64,000 nt of DNA from Verrucosispora sioxanthis (GTDB taxonomy: Bacteria > Actinomycetota > Actinomycetes > Mycobacteriales > Micromonosporaceae). Under the pieces are notes generated by a model. The model did not search any database, was not told where the DNA came from, and worked only from the letters and a program-made list of their open reading frames with translations. Position numbers and translations under genes: made by a program. Of this stretch, positions 8,685 to 16,364 are shown piece after piece; positions within the stretch are counted from its first letter, which is position 1, and every line of letters begins with the position of its first letter. Where the stretch lies: contig NZ_SAIY01000012.1 of the NCBI RefSeq assembly GCF_010560025.1, positions 124,001 to 188,000 on the forward strand. The letters run 5' to 3'.

Positions 8685-9950
8685 TCAGCGGGCGGGTAGC
8701 CGTCCGGCCTCGATGGTGGCCAGGGCGGCGGTGGCGCCGCCGAGCGCGCCGGCGGTGTCCAGGGTGGACGCTTCCAGGCGGCACCCGCCGGCGCCGGGGG
8801 CGTGCGCCCGGGCGGCCAGTTCCGACCGGGCCGCCGGTAGCAGCCAGGGTGCCAGGGTGGCGAAATGGTCACCGAGCACGACGGTCTCCGGGTTCAGCAG
8901 GTCGGCCAGGACGGCGACACCACGACCGAGGTGCCGGCCGGTCTCGGCCAGGCCGCTGCACACGCCGGGGTCGTCCTGCTGGGCGAGCGCCACGATCCGC
9001 GTCAGTTCCGGCAGGTAGTCGACGACCGGGCCGTCGGCCTCGACATCGGGCAGCAGCCGGCGTACCACGGCGGGCAGGCCGACCAGGGCGGTCAGGCAGC
9101 CGTGGGCGCCGCAGGCGCAGGGTGGGCCGGCCGGGTCCAGCGACAGGTGCCCGATCTCGCCGGCGAAGCCGCGCCCGCCGCGCAGCAGTCGTCCGGCGGC
9201 GATGATGCCGGCGGCGACGGTGACCCCGCCGGTCAGGTGCACCAGGTCGGTGGTGCCGGCGTACGCGCCGTGGCGCTGCTACCGGCGAGAGCGGCGAGGT
9301 TGGCGACGCTGTCGACGCCGACGGCGAACTGCGGATCCCGCAGGGCGGCGCCCAGCTCGGCCGCGACCGGCACGTCCCGCCAGCCCAGGGCACTGGCCAC
9401 CGGCACCGCGCCGGACGGGTCGACGAGGCCGGGTACGCCGACGGTGAGGCCCAGCACGGTGCGGCCCTGGGCGGTGACTCCGCCCGACCGCCCGCCGGGC
9501 GAGCGCGGCCAGGGCGCGCAGCGTCTCGGTGGGCGGCACCGTGGTCGCGGCGAAGGCCCGTCGCCAGGTCAGCAGCCGGTTGCCGCCGAGGTCCACGGCG
9601 ACGGCCACCAGCTCGTCGGCGCCGATCTGCAAACCCAGCGCGGCGTACGGCTCACCGTCGAGGACCAGCATCGTGGCCGGTCGGCCGACCCGGTTCTCGG
9701 TGAGCCCGGTCTCGCGGACCAGCCGCTGGTCGATCAGCTCGGTCACCAGGCTGGAGACGGTGGCCTTGTTCAGGCCGGTGCGCGCGGCGATGTCGGCGCG
9801 GGAGCACGGTGCGTGCAGGCGTACGTGCCGTAGCACCACCGCCCGGTTGGCGACACGGACGTCGCCGAGGTCGGTCGGCTGCGGTTCGTTGTGGATGCTG
9901 ATCACGCTCTGCCCGCTCCCTGCGCCGGTGTCGTGGCGCGCGTCCATCAT
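8685..9950 (-). pseudogene. ROK family transcriptional regulator, frameshifted twice
   Basis: Three overlapping frames form one ROK repressor of about 420 residues. The N terminus has a winged helix (RADIAARTGLNKATVSSLVTELI). The sugar-kinase-like fold follows (GLQIGADELVAVAVDLGGN, VGVPGLVDPSG). The C terminus has GGRGFAGEIGHLSLDP and the zinc motif PCACGAHGCLTA. Frame changes are needed near 9483, where one base is extra in a G run, and near 9281. Both sit in conserved sequence, so sequencing error is as likely as real decay. The gene is divergent from the ABC binding-protein gene, and a ROK-type inverted repeat lies between them. It is probably the regulator of the transporter and of the GH31/GH42 pair. 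Confidence 0.8.
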
Positions 9951-10013
9951 CGCGTACCGCGCTGGCGGGACCGACCAGGCCGCCCGCGCTGTCTTGTGGG
10001 ACGGATTGCCGTC

Positions 10014-10046
10014 GATTAGTTTGTTCGGCTAGAACCCCAACTAATC
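10014..10046. promoter_or_regulatory. ROK-type operator between regulator and ABC operon
   Basis: GATTAGTT (10014-10021) and AACTAATC (10039-10046) are perfect inverted 8-bp arms separated by 17 bases. Long-spaced TTAGTT/AACTAA pairs are typical of ROK (XylR/NagC-like) operators. The site is in the divergent region between the ROK gene and the binding-protein gene. The same 7/8-17-7/8 layout occurs at 16240-16270. Confidence 0.7.
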
Positions 10047-10100
10047 CTAGCCGGAGTCCCCCGCTCCGCAAACCGTTATCGACGACGAAGGGAGTGCGCC

Positions 10101-11765
10101 GTGACGCCTTCTGCGCGCACATCCACCGACCGCCGGACCATGCTGCGGCTGATCGGCCTCGGCGCCGCCGCGACCGTGGGCGGCGGCGCCCTGGCCGGTT
10201 GCAGCAAGGAAGCCGGCAGCCAGGGCAGCGCCACGAACGCCGACGCCATCAAGGCGGTGCTGCCCACCTACCAGCCGGCCGAGCTGCTCAAGCCGGACAT
10301 CCCCGGTGAGGGCCCGATCCCGCACGGCTACCTCAGCTATCCGCGCGAACTCGTCGACGCGGTCACCGAGCCACCCGGCCGGGGTGGTCCGCCGATCCAG
10401 ACGATGAGCCCCTGGTGGGGTCCGACCCCACCGCCGCTGGGCCGCAACTCCTACCTGGGCGCGGTGAACGGCAAGCTCGGCGTGGAGGTCAACCCGAGCC
10501 TGCAGGACGGCCTGACCTACGCCGACAAACTCAACGCCATGCTCGGCGCGCGCGACGTGCCGGAGCTGCTGTCCGCGCCGAACTGGGAGGTGGACAAGGT
10601 CGCCCGGTTCTCCGACGCGGTCAAGGCGTTGTTCACCGACCTGACCGATCACCTTCAGGGCGACAACGCGGCGAAGTACCCGTACCTGGCGGCGTTGCCC
10701 AGCGGGGCCTGGGAGTACTCGGTCTGGGGCGGACGGCTCTACGCCGTGCCGTTCCCCACCGACGGTCCGTTCGCGTGGGCCATGTTCTACCGCAAGGATC
10801 TGCTCGGCGCCGCCGGACTGGCCACCCCCACCAGCCCCGACGAGCTGTACGAGTTCGGCAAGAAGGCCACCAACCCGGCCAAGGGCGTGTGGGCCTTCGG
10901 CAGCGTCTTCGAAATGATCCAGCAGTACTTCGGCTGCCACCAGACCTGGCGCAAGAAGCCCGACGGCGGTCTGCAGCACAAGTTCGAGGACCCGGCGTTC
11001 GAGGCGGCGCTGGCGTTCACCGCCCGGCTGTTCGCCGAGGGCCTGGTACACCCGGACACGGCGGAGAGCAAGGGCGAGGACGAGAAGCAACTGTTCAACT
11101 CCGGCAAGATCCTCATGTACCGCGACGGCCTCGGTGCCTGGCAGGGCATGCAGAGTGAACGGGTCAAGGAGCTGCCCACCTTCGACATGCAGCCGCTGCC
11201 GGTCTTCGGCGCGCAGGGCGCCCAGCCGGTCATCTGGGGCAGCGAGAAGCCGATCTTCTACACCTTCCTCAAGAAGGATCTGCCCGCCGAGCGGGTCGAC
11301 GAGGTGCTGCGGGTGCTCAACTGGTGTGCCGCCCCGTTCGGCAGCCGGGAGTTCGAGCTGCGCGAGTACGGCGTGGAGGGACAACACTTCACCCGGGGCG
11401 CCGACGGCACGCCGGCGCTGACCGAGCTGGGCCGTAAGGAACTCGGCGCGCAGTACACCCACATCGGCGGTCGGGTGCCGGTCAAGGTGCGCAGCGGCGA
11501 CACCCCGAACTACGTGCAGGACTACATCGGGTACTACCGCAAGCACATCGGCCAGATGGAGCCGGACCTGTTCGCCGGGATCAAGCTCGAGCTGCCGGCG
11601 AACTGGTCGAAGATCATCCAGCCGACCGACGACAAGATCCGCGACATCCTGCGCGGCCGCCGCCCGGTCAGCGACCTGGCCCAGGTACGCAAGGAGTTCC
11701 TCGACACCGGTGGCGAGGAGGGCCGCGCGTTCCACGAGAAGGCGCTCGCCGACAACGGCCGATGA
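10101..11765 (+). CDS. Sugar ABC transporter lipoprotein, LplA-like binding protein
   Basis: Encodes 554 residues. The N terminus DRRTMLRLIGLGAAATVGG followed by ALAGC is a twin-arginine-type lipoprotein signal with the lipid-carrying Cys near residue 34, so the mature protein is anchored outside the cell. The size and the MSPWWGPTPPP and YAVPFPTDGPFAWAMFYRKDLL segments match large LplA-like oligosaccharide-binding proteins. The GTG start follows AGGGAG. It leads the transporter operon with the two permease genes. No ATPase gene is present; such systems usually share a multitask ATPase (MsiK type) encoded elsewhere. In context it should import xyloglucan-derived oligosaccharides, which is an inference. 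Confidence 0.9.
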   Translation: MTPSARTSTDRRTMLRLIGLGAAATVGGGALAGCSKEAGSQGSATNADAIKAVLPTYQPAELLKPDIPGEGPIPHGYLSYPRELVDAVTEPPGRGGPPIQTMSPWWGPTPPPLGRNSYLGAVNGKLGVEVNPSLQDGLTYADKLNAMLGARDVPELLSAPNWEVDKVARFSDAVKALFTDLTDHLQGDNAAKYPYLAALPSGAWEYSVWGGRLYAVPFPTDGPFAWAMFYRKDLLGAAGLATPTSPDELYEFGKKATNPAKGVWAFGSVFEMIQQYFGCHQTWRKKPDGGLQHKFEDPAFEAALAFTARLFAEGLVHPDTAESKGEDEKQLFNSGKILMYRDGLGAWQGMQSERVKELPTFDMQPLPVFGAQGAQPVIWGSEKPIFYTFLKKDLPAERVDEVLRVLNWCAAPFGSREFELREYGVEGQHFTRGADGTPALTELGRKELGAQYTHIGGRVPVKVRSGDTPNYVQDYIGYYRKHIGQMEPDLFAGIKLELPANWSKIIQPTDDKIRDILRGRRPVSDLAQVRKEFLDTGGEEGRAFHEKALADNGR

Positions 11766-11808
11766 GCGGGCAGGCGAGTGCGCCGCCGACCGGTGCCCGG
11801 GTGCGGTC

Positions 11809-12807
11809 GTGAGCGCCCCCGGCGCCGTGGACACGCGGCCACCTGCCGGGCGTACGCCGTCACCGCGGCGTCCCCAGCGGCGCAGCCTGCGGACCCGGCT
11901 GCGCCGCGACTGGCCGCTGCTGGCGATGGCCGCACCGGCGGCGGTGCTGCTGCTGGTCTTCCACTACCTGCCCACGCTGGGCAACATCATCGCCTTCCAG
12001 GACTACAACCCGTTCGTCGGCGACGACCCGCTGGACGCGTTCCTCAACAGCGAGTGGATCGGCTTCGGCAACTTCGAGGCACTCTTCCGCGACCCGCTGT
12101 TCTGGGACGCGGTCCGCAACACGCTGAGCATCACCGCCTTCCAGCTGGTGTTCTTCTTCCCGCTGCCGATCCTGCTGGCACTCATCCTCAACAGCGTCGT
12201 CTCCGGGCGGCTGCGTGGCTTCGTGCAGAGCGTCGTCTACCTGCCGCACTTCTTCAGCTGGGTGCTGGTGGTGACGTTCTTCGTGCAGATGTTCGGTGGG
12301 GCCGGACTGCTGGCCCAGGAGATGCGCCAGGCCGGTCTTGAGCCCTGGGGGATCATGACCAACCCGGACACGTTCATCGTGCTGGTCACCGCCGAGGCGG
12401 TCTGGAAGGACCTGGGGTGGGGGGCGATCGTCTTCCTGGCCGCGCTGTCCGCCATCGACCAGAACCTGTACGAGGCGGCGGCGGCCGACGGGGCCGGCCG
12501 GTGGCGGCGGTTGTGGCACATCACCCTGCCCGGCCTGCGTCCGGTGATCGTGCTGCTGCTCATCATGCGGCTCGGCGACGCGCTCTCGGTCGGGTTCGAG
12601 CAGTTCATCCTGCAACGGGAGGCGGTCGGCCGGGAGGCGGCCGAGGTGCTCGACACGTTCGTCTACTACCAGGCGATCAGCACCCAGCAATGGGGGCTCG
12701 GTGCGGCGGCGGGCCTGTTCAAGGCGGTGGTCGGGCTGGTGCTCATCCTCACCGCGAACAAGATCGCGCATCGGCTCGGTGAGCAGGGGGTGTACGCGAA
12801 ATCATGA
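11809..12807 (+). CDS. Sugar ABC transporter permease, LplB-like
   Basis: Encodes 332 residues with six predicted membrane helices, for example WPLLAMAAPAAVLLLVFHYL and QLVFFFPLPILLALILNSV. The permease EAA loop reads YEAAAADGAGRWRRLWHITLP. It belongs to the COG4209 (LplB) group that pairs with LplA-like binding proteins. The GTG at 11809 is the best in-frame start after the binding-protein stop. The open frame runs back to 11710 but would overlap that gene. An out-of-frame ATG at 11762 overlaps the preceding stop as ATGA and hits a stop after 16 codons, so a small indel near the start is possible. Its stop overlaps the next ATG. Confidence 0.9.
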   Translation: MSAPGAVDTRPPAGRTPSPRRPQRRSLRTRLRRDWPLLAMAAPAAVLLLVFHYLPTLGNIIAFQDYNPFVGDDPLDAFLNSEWIGFGNFEALFRDPLFWDAVRNTLSITAFQLVFFFPLPILLALILNSVVSGRLRGFVQSVVYLPHFFSWVLVVTFFVQMFGGAGLLAQEMRQAGLEPWGIMTNPDTFIVLVTAEAVWKDLGWGAIVFLAALSAIDQNLYEAAAADGAGRWRRLWHITLPGLRPVIVLLLIMRLGDALSVGFEQFILQREAVGREAAEVLDTFVYYQAISTQQWGLGAAAGLFKAVVGLVLILTANKIAHRLGEQGVYAKS

Positions 12808-13787
12808 CCGCACAGCTCAGTGGTGCCGGGCCGGTACCCGCGGCACCGACCACGGCGGGGCCACCGGCGCCACCGCCGCGGCGACGCCACCCCGGTCGTC
12901 CGGTGTGGGCGGGCCGCCCGTCGACGTCGCTGACCATCGGCAAGGGGGTCGTGCTCACGCTGCTGGTGGCGGCGGTGCTGGTGCCGCTCTGGGCGGTGCT
13001 GGTCACCAGCCTCGCCTCACGCGGCACCATCGACGACGCGGGTGGCATGGTGATGATCCCCCGGGAGTTCGACCCGTCGGCGTACATCACCATCTTCAGC
13101 GGCGGGGACGTCACCCGGGCGGTGTGGGTCAGCACCCTGGTCACCGTGTTCGGCACCACGGTCAGCCTGGTGCTCACCGTGCTTGCCGCGTACGGGCTGT
13201 CCCGGCCGGGCTCGGTGGCCCACCGGGGGTTGCTGTTCTACTTCCTGCTGACGTTCCTGATCTTCCCGGGGCTGGTGCCGAGCTACCTGGTGGTGACCGG
13301 GCTGGGCCTCAAGGACAGCCTCTGGTCGCTGATCCTGCCCAGCGCGATAAGCGTGTTCAACCTGGTGGTGATCCGCGCGTTCTTCATGAACGTGCCGGCC
13401 GAGCTGCTCGACAGCGCCCGCATCGACGGCGCGGGGGAGTTGCGCATCCTCACCCGGATCGTGCTGCCGTTGTCCAAGGCGGTGATCGCCGTGGTCGGGC
13501 TCTTCTACGCGGTCGGCTACTGGAACGTGTACTTCAACGCGGTGCTCTACATCGACTCCAACGACAAGTTCCCGATCCAGCGGGTGTTGCAGAGCTACAT
13601 CCTGGCCGGGCAGTCGCCGAACGTCTCCGGCGCGTCGGTGAGCCTGCCCGGGGTGACCGCGTACCCGCCGACGCTCGCGGTCAAGATGGCGGTGGTGGTG
13701 GTGACGGTCATCCCGGCGGTGATCATCTATCCGTTCGTGCAGCGGCACTTCACCAAGGGCGTGATCACCGGCGCGGTGAAGGGCTGA
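12804..13787 (+). CDS. Sugar ABC transporter permease, LplC-like
   Basis: Encodes 327 residues with a Pro/Arg-rich cytoplasmic N terminus and six membrane helices (for example GVVLTLLVAAVLVPLWAVLV). The EAA motif is LLDSARIDGAGELRILTRIVLPLSKA. It matches COG0395-type permeases that form the heterodimeric channel with LplB. The ATG overlaps the previous stop (ATGA), indicating translational coupling. A strong hairpin follows the stop and ends the three-gene transporter operon. Confidence 0.92.
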   Translation: MTAQLSGAGPVPAAPTTAGPPAPPPRRRHPGRPVWAGRPSTSLTIGKGVVLTLLVAAVLVPLWAVLVTSLASRGTIDDAGGMVMIPREFDPSAYITIFSGGDVTRAVWVSTLVTVFGTTVSLVLTVLAAYGLSRPGSVAHRGLLFYFLLTFLIFPGLVPSYLVVTGLGLKDSLWSLILPSAISVFNLVVIRAFFMNVPAELLDSARIDGAGELRILTRIVLPLSKAVIAVVGLFYAVGYWNVYFNAVLYIDSNDKFPIQRVLQSYILAGQSPNVSGASVSLPGVTAYPPTLAVKMAVVVVTVIPAVIIYPFVQRHFTKGVITGAVKG

Positions 13788-13806
13788 CCCCACCCGTACC
13801 GCGACC

Positions 13807-13858
13807 CCGTCGCCGCGCGGTGCCCGACTCCGTCCAGTCGGGCGCCGCGCGGCGACGG
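13807..13858. terminator. Bidirectional terminator between permease and GH31
   Basis: A 14-bp perfect GC stem (13807-13820 with 13845-13858) extends through a G.T pair into an inner CCCGAC/GTCGGG stem. It lies between the convergent stop codons of the LplC-like permease and the GH31 gene. Confidence 0.85.
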
Positions 13859-16207
13859 TCAGCCCGACGTGGGGAAGAGCCCCCCGAAGGGCACGACGGT
13901 CACCGCCGCACCGTTGAGCAGTGACCGGGCCGGTCGGTCGGCGTCGCCGACCCCCGCGAGCGCCAACTGCCCCACCAGCAGCGGCCCCCGGGTCGTTATC
14001 CGCAACTCGTCGCCGTCGCGGACCGCCTCGATGATCGTGTCGCCGTCCACGTCGTGCACCACGGCTTGCCCGTCCGCCGCCCCCCAGCAGACCACGGTGA
14101 CCTCCCGGAAGGGCCCGTCGCCGACCGTGGCCCCCGGCGTGACCAGCGGCAGCAGCGCACCCCGGCGCACGTACAGCGGCATCCGGGACAGCGGCGCGCG
14201 CACCCGAAGATGCCGGCCGCCCTGATGCAGTTCGCCGGTGGCGGCGTCGAACCAGTCGTCGCCGACGGGCAGGTACACGTCCCGCACCCCGGACGCATCG
14301 GTGACCGGCGCCACCAGCAGGTCCGTCCCGAGCCGGTACTGCAGGTCGGTGGTCCAGGCCGTCGGATCCTGCGGGGTGTCGACAAGCAGGGCCCGCATCA
14401 TCGGTACGCCGGTGCGGGCCGCCTGCACCGCCGCCGACCACAGGTACGGCATCAACCGGTAGCGCAGCCGCAGCGCAGCCACCGCGAGTTGTTCCGCCTC
14501 GGCCGGGAACTCCCACGGCAGCCGGCTGGTGGTGCCGTGCAGCCGGACCAGTGGCGACAGCGCACCGAACTGCGACCAGCGTACGTACAGGTCGGGTTCC
14601 GGGGTGCCGTGGAAGCCGCCGGTGTCGTGGCTCCAGAACGGCACCCCCGACAGGCCGTGCGACAGCCCTCCGCGCAGCGTGCTGGCCAGAGCCGGCCAGG
14701 TGGCGTTGACGTCGCCGCTCCACTGCGCGCTGTGCCGTTGCCCACCCAGGTACGACGAGCGCGCCCACACCGCCCGGTGGCCGGCCACCTCCTCGGTGAC
14801 GCCGGCGACCACGTCGTTGAACAGCAGGGCGTACACGTTGTGCAGCTCGACGCCGCTCATCCCGTTGTGGGCCACCGCGTCGGCGGGCACCCCCTCGGCG
14901 AAGTCGGTCTTGAACACCGCCACGCCCTGGCGCAGCAGCGGCCGCAGCAGCCCGGTGAACCAGTCCACCGCAGCCGGGTTGGTCAGGTCCACGATGGCCG
15001 AGGCCGGGTAGCTGCCGTGCCACACGTCGGCGACGTACGTGCTGCCGTCGGGTCGCCGCAGGAAGTAGCCCGCCGCGTCGGCCTCGGCGTAGAGCGGACT
15101 GGCCGTCATCAGGTAGGGATTCATCCAGAGGCAGACCCGGAAGCCCTGCTCGGACAGGGTCCGCAGCATCCCGGCCGGGTCGGGAAACGCCTCGGTGTCC
15201 CAGCGCAGGTCCGACCAGTTGCCGGCGACCTGCCAGTAGCAGTCCAGGTGCAGCACGTCGCAGGGGATGTCGCGCTCGCGCAGGCGCCGGGCCCGCTCCA
15301 GCACCCGCTCCTGGCTGTCCGGGTAGAAGCCCGAGGAGACCCAGGTGCCGAAGGCCCAGCGCGGCGGCAGGTACGGCCGCCCGGTCAACTGGCCCAGCCG
15401 GTCCAACACCTCGGCGGGGGTCGGCCCGGCCAGCACGTAGTAGTCGAGCAGGTCGTCGGGGACCAGGATCTGCACCGCGCTGTGGGTGGACTGGCAGACG
15501 TCGAACTGCACCGGCAGCCCGCTGTCGACAAGCACCCCGTAGCCCCGGTTGGACAGGTAGAACGGCACGTTCTTGTGCGCCCGATCGGACTCGCTGCCGA
15601 AGGCGTCGAAGTTCCACATCAGAGCCCGCTGGCCGCGTTTGTCCAGTGGGGTGAACTTCTCGCCGAAGCCGACGAACCGCTCGTCGCCGGGGGCGACGAA
15701 GCTCTCGTGCCAGGCGACCCGGACGCCGTCGGTGGTGGAGTGGCCGAACGGGAGGGTGCGTTGCCGGCCACTGATGTCGACCGTGCCCGGATCCTGCTCC
15801 ACCAGCAGCGTGCCGTCGGGGCGCAGGAACCGGATGTGCCACGGGTCGAGCCGGATCTCGGCGACCAGCGCGCCGGCGTCGATCCGCAAGTGCCGGTCGT
15901 CGACGGTGACGGTGGCCGGGTGGGTACCGGGATGCACCAGCGGCATCAGTCGGGCCGACCGGCTGCGGGCCTGCGGATCCTCGGCGAGCCGTACCCGGAT
16001 CATGCCGTCGCCGGCCGCGTCGACGCGCACCACCGCGGTCATCCCGTCGGCCAGCACCGCCTTGACGGTGGCTCCGTGTGCGTCGGTGCCGGCGATCTCG
16101 GCCCGGCTCACCACGGCCGGGCCACCCTCACCGGGGGTGCGCACCGGCAGGTCGGGTGGGTCGGCGACGAAGGTCTCGTAGGGCACCAACGGCGGTCGGT
16201 ACGGCAT
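13859..16207 (-). CDS. GH31 alpha-xylosidase/alpha-glucosidase (YicI-like)
   Basis: Encodes 782 residues. The GH31 N-terminal sandwich has FVGFGEKFTPLDKRGQ. The barrel carries LHLDCYWQ and the nucleophile motif VFKTDFAEGVP with Asp near 435. The acid/base region is WSGDVNATW with Asp near 499, a spacing close to that of E. coli alpha-xylosidase YicI. The KTDF(G/A)E form and the FGEKF loop favour alpha-xylosidase over alpha-glucosidase, although Ala replaces the usual Gly. No signal peptide is visible. It would remove alpha-1,6-xylose from the glucan backbone. It is divergent from the GH42 gene, with ROK-like operator sequences between them. Confidence 0.9.
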   Translation of the reverse strand: MPYRPPLVPYETFVADPPDLPVRTPGEGGPAVVSRAEIAGTDAHGATVKAVLADGMTAVVRVDAAGDGMIRVRLAEDPQARSRSARLMPLVHPGTHPATVTVDDRHLRIDAGALVAEIRLDPWHIRFLRPDGTLLVEQDPGTVDISGRQRTLPFGHSTTDGVRVAWHESFVAPGDERFVGFGEKFTPLDKRGQRALMWNFDAFGSESDRAHKNVPFYLSNRGYGVLVDSGLPVQFDVCQSTHSAVQILVPDDLLDYYVLAGPTPAEVLDRLGQLTGRPYLPPRWAFGTWVSSGFYPDSQERVLERARRLRERDIPCDVLHLDCYWQVAGNWSDLRWDTEAFPDPAGMLRTLSEQGFRVCLWMNPYLMTASPLYAEADAAGYFLRRPDGSTYVADVWHGSYPASAIVDLTNPAAVDWFTGLLRPLLRQGVAVFKTDFAEGVPADAVAHNGMSGVELHNVYALLFNDVVAGVTEEVAGHRAVWARSSYLGGQRHSAQWSGDVNATWPALASTLRGGLSHGLSGVPFWSHDTGGFHGTPEPDLYVRWSQFGALSPLVRLHGTTSRLPWEFPAEAEQLAVAALRLRYRLMPYLWSAAVQAARTGVPMMRALLVDTPQDPTAWTTDLQYRLGTDLLVAPVTDASGVRDVYLPVGDDWFDAATGELHQGGRHLRVRAPLSRMPLYVRRGALLPLVTPGATVGDGPFREVTVVCWGAADGQAVVHDVDGDTIIEAVRDGDELRITTRGPLLVGQLALAGVGDADRPARSLLNGAAVTVVPFGGLFPTSG

Positions 16208-16239
16208 CAGCTCTCCTTGGCGGCGTTCACGGCGGTGCC

Positions 16240-16270
16240 GACAGTTTCTTTAACTATCCAACGAACTGTC
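16240..16270. promoter_or_regulatory. ROK-type operator upstream of GH31
   Basis: GACAGTT (16240-16246) and AACTGTC (16264-16270) are perfect inverted arms separated by 17 bases, the same geometry as the operator beside the ROK gene. On the minus strand the right arm overlaps TTGACA (16267-16272), a good -35 element for GH31, so a bound repressor would block the promoter. Confidence 0.6.
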
Positions 16271-16305
16271 AACGATGAGCGTAGATATGAGCTGGCGCTG
16301 GGCTG

Positions 16306-16351
16306 TTGACATGGGTCGGAGTGATCCATAGTTTGGACGCATCCTCAACTA
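16306..16351 (+). promoter_or_regulatory. Promoter with operator-like repeat for GH42
   Basis: TTGACA (16306-16311) and TAGTTT (16329-16334) are 17 bases apart and fit a housekeeping promoter upstream of GH42. The -10 overlaps an inverted repeat TAGTT-N13-AACTA (16329-16333 and 16347-16351), whose half sites resemble the ROK operators but with shorter spacing. Confidence 0.5.
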
Positions 16352-16364
16352 AACCGGCGGGCTG

